Shown here: positions 25,038-33,937 of the stretch, in pieces | Numbering within the stretch: the stretch's first letter is position 1 | How the letters are laid out: the number at the start of each line of letters is the position of its first letter | NCBI GenBank assembly: GCA_937896565.1 | Contig: CALBOV010000132.1 | Span: forward strand, 1-44,618 | From: an uncultured Salinisphaerales bacterium | Lineage (GTDB): Bacteria > Pseudomonadota > Gammaproteobacteria > Nevskiales > OUC007 | Length of the DNA stretch: 44,618 nucleotides | Direction of reading: 5' to 3' | Program-made: the position numbers and the translations under genes | Notes under the pieces: model-generated | Seen by the model: the letters and a program-made list of their open reading frames with translations, nothing else | Database searches by the model: none | Told to the model about the DNA's origin: nothing

Positions 25038-25807
25038 TGACCAGGATGGTTTTGACGGTTGGGCTGGCCTGGATGCTGGCCGTTCCGGTTGTTGCCGGTG
25101 CCGCCGACGATGAGCCGGCTGTCTCCAATCGCGACCAGGCCGCGGCCATGCTTCGCCGTTTCGTCGGCGAGGTTGAAGGCTTTGACGCCTACACCGCGAT
25201 CATGACCAAGCAGCAGCGCATCGAGGGTGAACTCCAGCCCGTCGAAACCCTGTTCATGAAGCATCGGCGGGCGCCGGAATGTCGGTACATGAAGTGGTTG
25301 CCCGGCCCCGAGGAGGGGCGCGAGATCATCTTTTGCGCCGAGCGCTACAAGGGCAAGATCAAGTTTCACCAGCCAGGCTTTTTCGGGTGGACCATGTCGC
25401 TGGACCCGGACGGGTCGTTCGTGAAGCGATCAGGCAATCTGCGGCCGCCAACCGAGGGTGGCATCTTCAATCTGGCCGAGCGCCTGCAGCTGGGCATCGA
25501 GGCCCAGCGTTCGGAGGCCGAGTCGGACGGTGATGAACCGGATGTAGCCATCTCCGCGATCACGGTTCACGATGCGCCGGCTCGCTGTCTGCTGCCGGCC
25601 GGACCGCCGCCGGACGACGGGCATGCGCCGTATCCGATCGGCAAGCGGGAACTGTGTTTCTATGACGACAACGGCCTGCCTGCGCAGATTCGCATGTGGC
25701 ACGAAGACGGGCGGCTGATGGAGCACTACAGCTTTCGGGATTTCGCGGTGAATCCCGGCCTGAGCGATGCCGACTTCGATGTCGACAACGAGGACTACGA
25801 CTTCTGA
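25037..25807 (+). CDS. DUF1571-family exported protein
   Basis: A 256-residue protein with a signal peptide (1-22, ending VAGAA). The DUF1571 pattern is visible from about residue 45: FDAYTAIMTKQQRIEGELQPVETLFMKHRR, then YMKWLPGPEEGREIIF, GKIKFHQPGFFGWTMSLDPDGSF and RPPTEGGIFNLAERL. This lipocalin- or LolA-like fold is found in exported proteins, but the function is not established. The C-terminal half contains CYDDNGLPAQIRMWH-like strands and a strongly acidic end (DADFDVDNEDYDF). The start overlaps the preceding stop (TGATG), so it is expressed with the barrel-like gene; a lipoprotein/lipid carrier role with that partner is only a guess. Confidence 0.8.
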   Translation: MTRMVLTVGLAWMLAVPVVAGAADDEPAVSNRDQAAAMLRRFVGEVEGFDAYTAIMTKQQRIEGELQPVETLFMKHRRAPECRYMKWLPGPEEGREIIFCAERYKGKIKFHQPGFFGWTMSLDPDGSFVKRSGNLRPPTEGGIFNLAERLQLGIEAQRSEAESDGDEPDVAISAITVHDAPARCLLPAGPPPDDGHAPYPIGKRELCFYDDNGLPAQIRMWHEDGRLMEHYSFRDFAVNPGLSDADFDVDNEDYDF

Positions 25808-25825
25808 TGCCTCCGGGCGCCTGAA

Positions 25826-28324
25826 TCAGAACTCCAGGGTGATCGCGCCGTAGACCCGGCGCCCGACAGTGGTCGTGACCGCACCATAGTTGCCCGTCGC
25901 CACCGGCATGTCCGTGACCTGACTCAGCACGCGCTCGTCGGTGATGTTCTGCAGGGAAACCGTCACGCCCCAACTGCGATCGACGGCGCCGATGGACAGG
26001 CGCGCGTTGTACGTGATGCTGTCGTCCTGAAGGGTGGCGGGATCGAGGTCGACATCCAGAAACCGTTCGCTGATGTAGTTCGCTTCCAGATTCACCATGA
26101 ATCCCCAGGATGGTGAGAATCCGGGGAGGAGCAGCTTCGGCAGTACGCTGAATGACCACTTTGGTGCGTTCTGCAGGGTCTTGCCGGTGAGGTCCTGCGT
26201 GCTTTCGTCGCTGAACGCCGGGGCGGGTGCGTTGGGGTAGCTGGTGTAGTAGGCGTCGGTATACCCGACGCTGGCGTCGAGTTCGAAGGCCCGGATGGGG
26301 GGCAGCCAGCGCAAGTCGGCTTCAAACCCGCGCGTGCGCGCCGCCGCCGCGTTCAGTACCGAAAATGCCGACCCCGTGAACGACGACACCTGGAGGTCTT
26401 CGAAGTCGGTCTGGAAGAAGGCGATGTTGGTGTGCAGGGTGTTGTTCAGGAGCCGCGCCTTGTAGCCGATCTCGTAGCTGTCGGCGCGTTCGGGTTCGAA
26501 CTCCAGGTTTTCGTCATTGAGCGGCAGGCCGTTGAATCCGCCGCTCTTGAATCCGCGCGCCCAGAGCGCATACGCGGATGCGCGTTGCCCGAAGTCGTAT
26601 CGCAGCCCCAGTTTCGGCGAGAGCTCGCTCTCGGATCGGGACAGCGATGATTGATGATTGGACTGCCCGATCACCGCCGGAATGAAGATCGCGCCATCGG
26701 GAGCGGTGGAGGTCAGGAAGGCATCCTTCTTCTCCTGGCCGACGCGCAGACCGACGATGGCATGCAGGTTGGTGAGAATTTCGGTCGTGATCTGTCCGAA
26801 CAGCGCCATGGACTGCTGTTGTTGCGACAAGGTCAGCAGTACGTTCTCGTTCTGGCCCTGGAGGGCGAAGATCTCGTCGGCCAGGGGGGACATGACGATC
26901 TGGGTCAGGGCATCCACCACCACCGGAGGGATCGGGATGCCGCCACCGAGCGTCGGCGTGGGCACGACATCGCCACCCCCCGGGTTGTCTGCCTGATTCG
27001 CGAGCACAAGGCCCGCGAGTGCGCCGAGATCCTCGATTTCAATGAATTCGTTGTTGTAGGAATCGGCGTCAAAATAGTACGCGCCGAGAATGAACTCGGT
27101 TTCTCCAAACAGACCGAACAGGCTGTCGGAAAAACCACTCAAGCGAAATTCTTGCGAGTACTGCTCGTAGGGGCTGGGTTCCTGCAGCGTGTATTTGATC
27201 GCCGGCACGGGCGAGAAATCGAAGTCGATGTCGCGCTGTATCGTCGTGGTGCGGGCGTAGCCGGACACCGAGGTCAGATCGATGCTCGGGATACCCAGCC
27301 AGCCATTGATCGGATATTCGACCAGGGCCTGCGCCGAGCGCGTCTCGACCTTGGCGAAGGCCGGGACGTTGCTGGAAACCAGATCGTTGCGCGGGTTCGT
27401 CTCCACATCGGGATCGAACTGCTGCATGTACTCGAAGACGGTGGGTGTCAGGCTGGCGATCTGAAAGGCGTTGTTGTTGAACGACTGATTGGCGATGTTC
27501 GCGCCCAGCACGATGCGCCCGCCGTAGCCGAAATCGGGCAGCTTCCATTTGATCCGGCCGTAGGTCGCGACGAAATCCGCTTCAGGCCGCTCGAGAAACG
27601 TGTTGTAGAGCAGGCCGTCGATGCCGTAGGACGCACCCGCAATCCGGATCGCCGAGGTGTCGGAGACCGGGATCGTGACGCCGCCCTGCGCGATGCGCTG
27701 ATCCAGATTGTCGGTACCGACCAGCCTGATCGAGGCCTCGCTGTACGGTTCGGGATCGCGCGTGGTCAGGTTGAGTACGCCGGCGATGGTGTTCTTGCCG
27801 AACAGCGATCCCTGGGGGCCGCGAATGACTTCGAACTGGCCCACGTCGTAGAGCATGGTCGACAGGAAGGTCGATCGACCGTAGTAAACGCCATCGATGA
27901 CGGTCCCCACGGAGGACTCGGCGCCCAGATTGGAGATGGTGGTCCCGTAGCCGCGGATGCGAACCTCGCTGAGGTACGGCGACACCTTCATGGTGAGGTT
28001 GGGGACGTAGTTGTTGACGTCGTTGGGCAGCAGCACGTTGGCCTCGGCCAGCTTCTCGCCACTGATCGCGGACACCGATGCGGGAACCTCGCGCAGGGTT
28101 TGCCGGGTCTTCTGCGCGGTGACGACCAGCTCCTCCAGCTCGACGGGATCGGCGTCCATTTCCGTTGGCACATCCTCGGGATCGAGCGCGGCGACCGGTA
28201 TGGTCGGCACGGTTTCGATCTCGTCGGTATCCGATTGCGCCGTTGCCGTTTGTGGCAGCACCAGCCCCATCCCTGCGATCGTGCAAAGTGCGCGCAGCCG
28301 GCGCATCGTGCTCGATTCGATCAT
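25826..28324 (-). CDS. TonB-dependent outer-membrane receptor
   Basis: An 832-residue receptor. The signal peptide (about 1-29) precedes an acidic N-terminal extension and a TonB-box-like LEELVVTAQ (about 62-70). The plug domain (about 72-185) contains VPASVSAISGEKL, VNNYVPNLTM, EVRIRGYGTT and VEVIRGPQGSLFGKN-type sequence (seen as FEVIRGPQGSLFGKNTIAGV). The barrel (about 200-832) carries the C-terminal receptor pattern and ends in Phe (YGAITLEF). No N-terminal signalling (STN) domain is seen. The overall style resembles the large receptor group that takes up complex organic ligands in Sphingomonads and related Gammaproteobacteria. Substrate unknown. No Fur box is visible upstream. It is divergent from the giant Ig-like lipoprotein gene and convergent with the DUF1571 gene, so it may be a single transcription unit. 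Confidence 0.95.
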   Translation of the reverse strand: MIESSTMRRLRALCTIAGMGLVLPQTATAQSDTDEIETVPTIPVAALDPEDVPTEMDADPVELEELVVTAQKTRQTLREVPASVSAISGEKLAEANVLLPNDVNNYVPNLTMKVSPYLSEVRIRGYGTTISNLGAESSVGTVIDGVYYGRSTFLSTMLYDVGQFEVIRGPQGSLFGKNTIAGVLNLTTRDPEPYSEASIRLVGTDNLDQRIAQGGVTIPVSDTSAIRIAGASYGIDGLLYNTFLERPEADFVATYGRIKWKLPDFGYGGRIVLGANIANQSFNNNAFQIASLTPTVFEYMQQFDPDVETNPRNDLVSSNVPAFAKVETRSAQALVEYPINGWLGIPSIDLTSVSGYARTTTIQRDIDFDFSPVPAIKYTLQEPSPYEQYSQEFRLSGFSDSLFGLFGETEFILGAYYFDADSYNNEFIEIEDLGALAGLVLANQADNPGGGDVVPTPTLGGGIPIPPVVVDALTQIVMSPLADEIFALQGQNENVLLTLSQQQQSMALFGQITTEILTNLHAIVGLRVGQEKKDAFLTSTAPDGAIFIPAVIGQSNHQSSLSRSESELSPKLGLRYDFGQRASAYALWARGFKSGGFNGLPLNDENLEFEPERADSYEIGYKARLLNNTLHTNIAFFQTDFEDLQVSSFTGSAFSVLNAAAARTRGFEADLRWLPPIRAFELDASVGYTDAYYTSYPNAPAPAFSDESTQDLTGKTLQNAPKWSFSVLPKLLLPGFSPSWGFMVNLEANYISERFLDVDLDPATLQDDSITYNARLSIGAVDRSWGVTVSLQNITDERVLSQVTDMPVATGNYGAVTTTVGRRVYGAITLEF

Positions 28325-28427
28325 GACCCCACCCCGTGCATCGCACCCGAAACGGGCGCGAGTTCCCTGGAAACTGAACGAACTGTTTGTCGATTAAGGC
28401 ACCGTTCTTGCAACATGGCCTGATAGC

Positions 28428-28468
28428 GTCGTAGGCACAGGTTGCGACGGTCTGGGAAGTCGTAGGCA
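28428..28468. promoter_or_regulatory. Paired GTCGTAGGCA direct repeats in divergent spacer
   Basis: The 10-mer GTCGTAGGCA occurs at 28428-28437 and 28459-28468, spaced 31 bp (about three helical turns) in the 236-bp spacer between the TonB receptor and the giant lipoprotein. Candidate sites for a cooperative regulator of one or both genes. Confidence 0.35.
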
Positions 28469-28493
28469 AGAATCAGGCAAACATGGTGTTTCA

Positions 28494-28510
28494 GGTGGCG
28501 GGATGCCACC
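28494..28510 (+). promoter_or_regulatory. Small hairpin in lipoprotein leader
   Basis: GGTGGC and GCCACC flank GGGAT about 50 bp before the ATG at 28561. It may be in the 5' untranslated region or near the promoter. Confidence 0.3.
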
Positions 28511-28560
28511 CGACCATTGACGGTTAACGAAAGTCCAGGGGACCGCCCGGGGAGTAGGTG

Positions 28561-31500
28561 ATGTCTTTTCGTGGTTTGCGGTGGGTGCAGGCTGGAATGG
28601 TCTGCGCGGCGTTGGCGCTCACGGGCTGTATGTCGCCCGATGAAGACGACACGCTCAATGAAGTGACGACACTGTCCGGCACGGTGACCGGCACGGTGCT
28701 CGACAGCAACGGCAGCCCGATCGAGGGTGTTCTCGTCCGGTACACGGGTGCCGTGACCAAGGCGGCGGTGTCCGCAACGACCAACGACGCGGGGCAGTTC
28801 GAGCTGCCTGGTGTCGTGGTTTCCGGAACATCCAGCGTCGGCACCAACGACGCCAACGGGCCGATCACGCTGGTGCTGGACACCGGTGAGCTGGAGCAGC
28901 CTCACATGGGCGCCACGGTTCTGGTCAGCCCCGATGCTGACGTGATCGCCAACCCGGGTGATGATCCGGTGTTCATCGACAACTTCAATGTCGATACTGG
29001 GCCGGTCCGTCTGCCCGCGCTGAACACCGAGGTGCGGGGCACCGTACGCAACGTTGACACTGGCGCCGCGGTGCCTGGCGTGCAGGTTACGCTGGAATTC
29101 CAGGGCGTGGAGTTCGATCAGGACGGTAACGTCGGGGTCGCGGCGACCTACGATTCCGGAGCCAATCGCACCGCCACGACCGATGACGGCGGGCTGTTCA
29201 GCTTCGCCGATGTCTACGCCGATTCCTGCGTGCGGGTCTCAGTGGGCGGGCACGAGATCGTGACCACGGCGGCATCGCTGCCGAGTTGCACCGAACTGGA
29301 CGACGAGGACACCGACACCTCGTCCATCGCCTTTGCCACCACGAACGATGGCGGGGTCATGGATCTGGCCACCGTGACCGTGGACCCGTATCCCAACGGC
29401 GATGGCATCCCGCCGCATGTCGCGTCCACCGATGGCGTGGTCGACGACAGCGTCAGTCCCGCTCCGCTGGCCAGCCGCATCGACGGCGTGGCGCCGAACG
29501 GGTTCGTGGTCGAGTTCAGCGAACCCTTGCAGGCGGGCATGGATGCCGATGATGCACTGGTGTTGATCGGCGAGGCGCCGACGCAGACATCGGTGACGGT
29601 CGCCGCGGCCTCGGTGTCCGGCAGCACGGTGACGGTGGAGACCGATGCCGCCCTGCCTGCCGGCGAACGCGTGCAGCTGTGGCTGGCGCGCGAGGCCCTG
29701 CTGGACAGCGCCGGCAACATCGCCGCGCCGTCGGCGGAGGTCGCCTACGACGGTCTGAGCGGTGACAACGCCTATCTGGTGCTGGACTACCGCAGCTTCA
29801 GCTCGCCCGACCTCTCGCCGCCGCGCGCCCTGGGTGTCGCCGGTGTGGCCGACCCGGCCATGAGCCCGGCGACGCTGGATGATGCCGTGACCGGTGTGGT
29901 CTCCGCCCCGATTGTCATTAGCTTCAGCGAGGCGCTGAAGGACATCGTCGAACCGGGTGACGTCACCGTCGAGCTGGATACCGGTTTCGCCAGCGTGCTG
30001 ACCACTGAGCTGGTCGGCGAGAGTCAGTTGCAGATCGCGCTGGACGAGCCGTTGCCAGCTGGCAGCGAGGTCACGGTGCGCATCGATCGCGGCGAGCTGC
30101 AGGATGCCGAAGGCAACGGCATCGTGCTCAGCGACGATCTGGCCTACGACGGTTTCACCGGCGCGAGCGCCGAGTTCTTCACCCTGTTCCTCGCCACCAC
30201 CGGTGCCGACGATGAGCAGGCGCCCTTCGTGGAATCCACCGACGGCGTGATCGATCCCGCCGTGAGCCCGGCGCCGCTGGCCTCAGGGATCGACGGGACC
30301 GGTGCGGGCGGCTTCGTGATCCGCTTCAACGAGACCTTGCAGGCTGGGCTGGATGCCAGCGACGTCACCGTGCTCGTTGGGCCGTCCGGCAGCCAGACGA
30401 CGGTTGCCGTGGCGACGGCCACGGTGTCCGCCGCGACGGTCACGGTCGAGACCGCGGCCGCGATCGGTCCGGGTGAACAGGTTGAACTGCGACTGAACCG
30501 TGATGCGCTGCGCGACACCTCGGGCAACGTCGCGGTGCTCAGCGACGAGGTCGCCTACGACAGCTTCAGCGGGTCGAGTGCCGAATTGGTGCTGAGCTAT
30601 CGCACGGCCGGCGCGCCGGATACCGAGGCGCCGACCGCAGCCAGCGTCACCGGCGTGGCCGATCCGTCCACCCGCCCCGCGGAACTGGACGACGTGATCA
30701 CCGGGCTGGCGGCCGCACCGCTGACCGTGGTGTTCAGCGAAACCATGCAGGACATCGTCGAACCCGGTGATGTCGCGGTGCAGGTCGAGGGTGGCGCCGT
30801 GGCCGTCAGCACCGTTGAACTGATCGGCGGCAACGAACTGCAGATCGTGCTGGACGAGGCGTTGCCCGACAGCGGCGATGTCACCGTGCTGATCGCGCGC
30901 ACGGAACTGCTGGATCTCTCGGGCAACGGCATCGCGCTGAGCGACGCGCTGGCCTATGACGGCTTCACCGGTCCGGAAGCCACGCTGTTCACGCTGTTCC
31001 TCACCACCGGCGAGGCTGCCGACGAGGAGCCGCCGTTCGTGGAATCCACCGACGGCGTGGTTGACGAGGGTGTGACACCCGCTCCGCTGGAAAGCCGGAT
31101 CGATGGTGCCGCCCCCAATGGCTTCGCCATCGTGTTCAACGAGGCGCTGCAGCCCGTGCTCGACACCGGCGACGTGATCGTGCTGGTTGGCGAGTCCGGC
31201 GATCAGGCCTCGATGACCGTGGCGTCGGCTGGCATCTCCGGTGACACCGTGAGTGTCGAGACGGCCGGCCCGATCGCGAGTGGACAGCTCGTCGAGGTCT
31301 GGCTGGCGCGTGAGGCGTTGCTCGATACCGCCGGCAATGTGGCGGTGCTCGGAGCCGAGGTGGCCTATGACGGTTTGAGCGGTGACAGCGCCTACCTGGT
31401 GCTGAGCTATCGCACTGCCGCGGTGCCCGATACTGGCGCACCGATGGTCGACGGAGTCGATGGCGTGCTTGATCCGCTGCGCAGCCCGGCCGAGCTGGAT

Positions 31501-33921
31501 GCCTCGGTGACCGGCCTGGCCGCGGCACCGCTGGTGGTCCAGTTCAGCGAGGCCATGCAGGACATCATCGAACCCGGTGACGTGACCGTGGAACTCGATG
31601 CCGGCGTTGCCAGCGTGCTGACCACGGAACTGGTCGGCGACACCACGCTGGAGATCACGCTGAGCGACGCGTTGCCCGCGGGCAGCCAGGTCACCGTGCG
31701 CATGCCGCAGGGACAGTTGCTGGATGTCGTCGGCAACAGCATCGATCTGAACGACAACATCGCCTACGACGGCTTCACCGGTGCCAACGCGCAGTTCTTC
31801 ACGCTGTTCCTCGCCACGGGCGGGGCCGCGGATGATCAGGCGCCGTTCGTCGAGACCACCGAAGGCGTGGTCGATGAAACCGTGGACCCGGCTCCGCTGG
31901 AGTCGCGCATCGACGGAACCGGCGCCAACGGCTTCGTCATACGGTTCAACGAGAGCTTGCAGGCCGGCTTCGATGCCGCCGACGTGATCGTCGAGGTGGG
32001 CGCAGGCGATGAGCAGTACCTCGCCGACATCGCCTCGGTGTCGCTGATGGGCGATACGCTGACGGTCACGGTGATGAATCCGATCCCGCAGTCCACTCCC
32101 GTGGACGTGCTGCTGGCGCGCGAAGCGCTGGCTGATCCGGCGGGTAACGTGGTCGTCGAAAGCCCCGAGGTGGCCTACGACAGCATCAACGGCACCAGTC
32201 AGTATCTGGTGCTGGCATTCACCACGTTCACACCGGCGGATGCCACGGCGGAGGCGCCTGTGATCACCGGGCAGGCCGCGACCACGCTGTTCCCGACCGA
32301 TGGCGCCCATCTGACGACATCGGCGATGCTCGATACGGTCGCCGCGGACAGCGAGGACATCCGCGTGGCCCGTGAGCCCAACGGCGCAGCCATCGGTTAC
32401 GCCACGGCCCTGGGCCAGACGGACGGGCTGGAACAGCTCAATGCGCCGGAGGCTGACGCACCGCTGAACGACCTGCTGGACGCCATCGAGACATCCACGC
32501 GGACGGTGTTCACCGGTGTGGCCCGCGTTTCGATCGCCACCAGTCCGAATGCGGCTGACTATCTGGTCAGGCTGGAGCGGACCAACCAGCCGCTGGACGT
32601 GCTGTTCTTCCCGGTCTACACGGGTTCCGGCGTGCCGGCCAATAACGGTCCGACGTCGTTCGGCGCGCTGACCTACGTCATCGATGACGGTGGGGCGAGC
32701 AGCTTCGACCTGATCATCGCTCCGCGTGGTGACGAACCGCAGCCGGGCGACGTGCTGACGATCACCTCCCGTGCGCCGGGTGGAGCGGTTGGTGGCGCGG
32801 CGACCATGGCGATGCTCGATGTCTCGCCGCCGACCGTGTCATTGCAACTGTTCGATGAGTTGATCGCCGGCGCGCAGGGTGAAGGCACCACGGGTGGATC
32901 GGGCAGCGCCATCGTCGACAACGGTCCGGACACCGCGTCCACCGTGCTGTACTCGATCACGCCGCAGGCCGCTGACGTCAATGACGCCGAGGCCGGTTTC
33001 GCGAACGACGACTGGAAGGGTCCCGACGAGCTTCAGGGTCTGTCCAACGCCTTGCTGGAGACCTTCGCCGGCACGCTGGGCACGACCGCGGCGGTCGGTG
33101 ACGCCGACGGCACCGCCGCCTTCCTCCAGACGTCACCGCGTATCGGCATCGCCGTGACCGAGCAGATCGCTCCGATCGGCGCGCCGGTCACGACGAACGT
33201 CAGCGCGACGCTGTCGAATCTGACCGCGCTCAACGGTCTGGTCGGCGAGGACGGCACCACCAGCAACGTCGCGGCCTTCGATGTCGATGACATCTTCACG
33301 CTCCAGGCCGACGCTCGTGACGGTGACGCCGAGATCGCGCTGACCGGTGCCATCGAGGACATGGACGCCAACGCCCCGGATGCGGACACGCGGGCCTTCG
33401 TGCTGCTGCGCGACCAGACCCCGCCGCTGATGTCGCTGGCGTTCTACGACGGCACGAACTTCGTGTTCCGCTTCAACGAACCGGTGCGGGCGACGGGCAA
33501 TATCGTGTTCCAGGATTGCGACGTGGCCGGTCCGAGTACCGCGAATGTCACGGTCGACCTGTCCTCGACCGCCGACAGCAACGCCGATCTGACCCAGGAT
33601 GTCAGCCAGTCCGGTGACGGGACCACGTTCACCGTACAGGCGCATGTCGTGACCGATCAGCTGGGTCTCCAGGCGGAGAGCGTCTGCTTCGATCTGCCGG
33701 CCTATGCCGAGACATCCTACGAACTGGGCAATCTGGGCGGACTGACTGCACTGGGTTCGGTCAATCCGACGCCGACCCATGGAGTCGTGACCTATGTGCA
33801 GGTGCCGGACACCGCGGCGGATGCCGGCAACGGGGCCATCGACAACACCTGGGCCAACTGGGCCGTGAACGGATTGGGGATTACCAATCCACGCTTCGCA
33901 ATGGCGGACATCCGGCCTTAA
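28561..33921 (+). CDS. Giant Ig-like repeat lipoprotein
   Basis: A 1786-residue lipoprotein with lipobox ALTGC (Cys23). The N-terminal part contains two carboxypeptidase-regulatory-like domains (about 40-100, VTGTVLDSNGSPIEGVLV; and about 158-240, VRGTVRNVDTGAAVPGVQV). Residues about 284-1225 hold seven Big_5/SbsA-type Ig-like domains of two alternating kinds: each 270-residue A+B unit starts with P-x-V-x-S/T-T-D/E-G-V (A), and the B half begins near G-V-A-D-P. Three A+B units and a fourth A half are seen. The C-terminal 560 residues are beta-rich and unassigned. These domains occur in adhesins, surface scaffolds and processing of polymers. GGGGAG lies 6 nt before the ATG; a GTG at 28558 is an alternative. 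The RND operon follows after 16 bp. Confidence 0.85.
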   Translation: MSFRGLRWVQAGMVCAALALTGCMSPDEDDTLNEVTTLSGTVTGTVLDSNGSPIEGVLVRYTGAVTKAAVSATTNDAGQFELPGVVVSGTSSVGTNDANGPITLVLDTGELEQPHMGATVLVSPDADVIANPGDDPVFIDNFNVDTGPVRLPALNTEVRGTVRNVDTGAAVPGVQVTLEFQGVEFDQDGNVGVAATYDSGANRTATTDDGGLFSFADVYADSCVRVSVGGHEIVTTAASLPSCTELDDEDTDTSSIAFATTNDGGVMDLATVTVDPYPNGDGIPPHVASTDGVVDDSVSPAPLASRIDGVAPNGFVVEFSEPLQAGMDADDALVLIGEAPTQTSVTVAAASVSGSTVTVETDAALPAGERVQLWLAREALLDSAGNIAAPSAEVAYDGLSGDNAYLVLDYRSFSSPDLSPPRALGVAGVADPAMSPATLDDAVTGVVSAPIVISFSEALKDIVEPGDVTVELDTGFASVLTTELVGESQLQIALDEPLPAGSEVTVRIDRGELQDAEGNGIVLSDDLAYDGFTGASAEFFTLFLATTGADDEQAPFVESTDGVIDPAVSPAPLASGIDGTGAGGFVIRFNETLQAGLDASDVTVLVGPSGSQTTVAVATATVSAATVTVETAAAIGPGEQVELRLNRDALRDTSGNVAVLSDEVAYDSFSGSSAELVLSYRTAGAPDTEAPTAASVTGVADPSTRPAELDDVITGLAAAPLTVVFSETMQDIVEPGDVAVQVEGGAVAVSTVELIGGNELQIVLDEALPDSGDVTVLIARTELLDLSGNGIALSDALAYDGFTGPEATLFTLFLTTGEAADEEPPFVESTDGVVDEGVTPAPLESRIDGAAPNGFAIVFNEALQPVLDTGDVIVLVGESGDQASMTVASAGISGDTVSVETAGPIASGQLVEVWLAREALLDTAGNVAVLGAEVAYDGLSGDSAYLVLSYRTAAVPDTGAPMVDGVDGVLDPLRSPAELDASVTGLAAAPLVVQFSEAMQDIIEPGDVTVELDAGVASVLTTELVGDTTLEITLSDALPAGSQVTVRMPQGQLLDVVGNSIDLNDNIAYDGFTGANAQFFTLFLATGGAADDQAPFVETTEGVVDETVDPAPLESRIDGTGANGFVIRFNESLQAGFDAADVIVEVGAGDEQYLADIASVSLMGDTLTVTVMNPIPQSTPVDVLLAREALADPAGNVVVESPEVAYDSINGTSQYLVLAFTTFTPADATAEAPVITGQAATTLFPTDGAHLTTSAMLDTVAADSEDIRVAREPNGAAIGYATALGQTDGLEQLNAPEADAPLNDLLDAIETSTRTVFTGVARVSIATSPNAADYLVRLERTNQPLDVLFFPVYTGSGVPANNGPTSFGALTYVIDDGGASSFDLIIAPRGDEPQPGDVLTITSRAPGGAVGGAATMAMLDVSPPTVSLQLFDELIAGAQGEGTTGGSGSAIVDNGPDTASTVLYSITPQAADVNDAEAGFANDDWKGPDELQGLSNALLETFAGTLGTTAAVGDADGTAAFLQTSPRIGIAVTEQIAPIGAPVTTNVSATLSNLTALNGLVGEDGTTSNVAAFDVDDIFTLQADARDGDAEIALTGAIEDMDANAPDADTRAFVLLRDQTPPLMSLAFYDGTNFVFRFNEPVRATGNIVFQDCDVAGPSTANVTVDLSSTADSNADLTQDVSQSGDGTTFTVQAHVVTDQLGLQAESVCFDLPAYAETSYELGNLGGLTALGSVNPTPTHGVVTYVQVPDTAADAGNGAIDNTWANWAVNGLGITNPRFAMADIRP
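29410..32235 (+). repeat. Three and a half 810-bp coding repeats
   Basis: Equivalent codons of the A domain begin at 29410, 30220, 31030 and 31840, exactly 810 bp apart each time; the B-domain boundaries (29818, 30628, 31438) repeat at exactly 810 bp too. The fourth unit has only its A half. The exact length conservation indicates tandem duplication with no indels. Confidence 0.88.
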
Positions 33922-33937
33922 TCGCCTCTTGTTGACG

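Noticed and set aside
26651-28423. Plus-strand frame of about 590 codons over the TonB receptor
   Set aside because: Antisense shadow; the receptor motifs on the minus strand are unmistakable.
28325-28560. Fur box upstream of the TonB receptor
   Set aside because: No GATAAT-type iron box is seen, so iron control is not supported.
30283-32310. Minus-strand frame of about 675 codons over the Ig-like repeats
   Set aside because: A shadow of the 810-bp repeats; composition is unlike real proteins.
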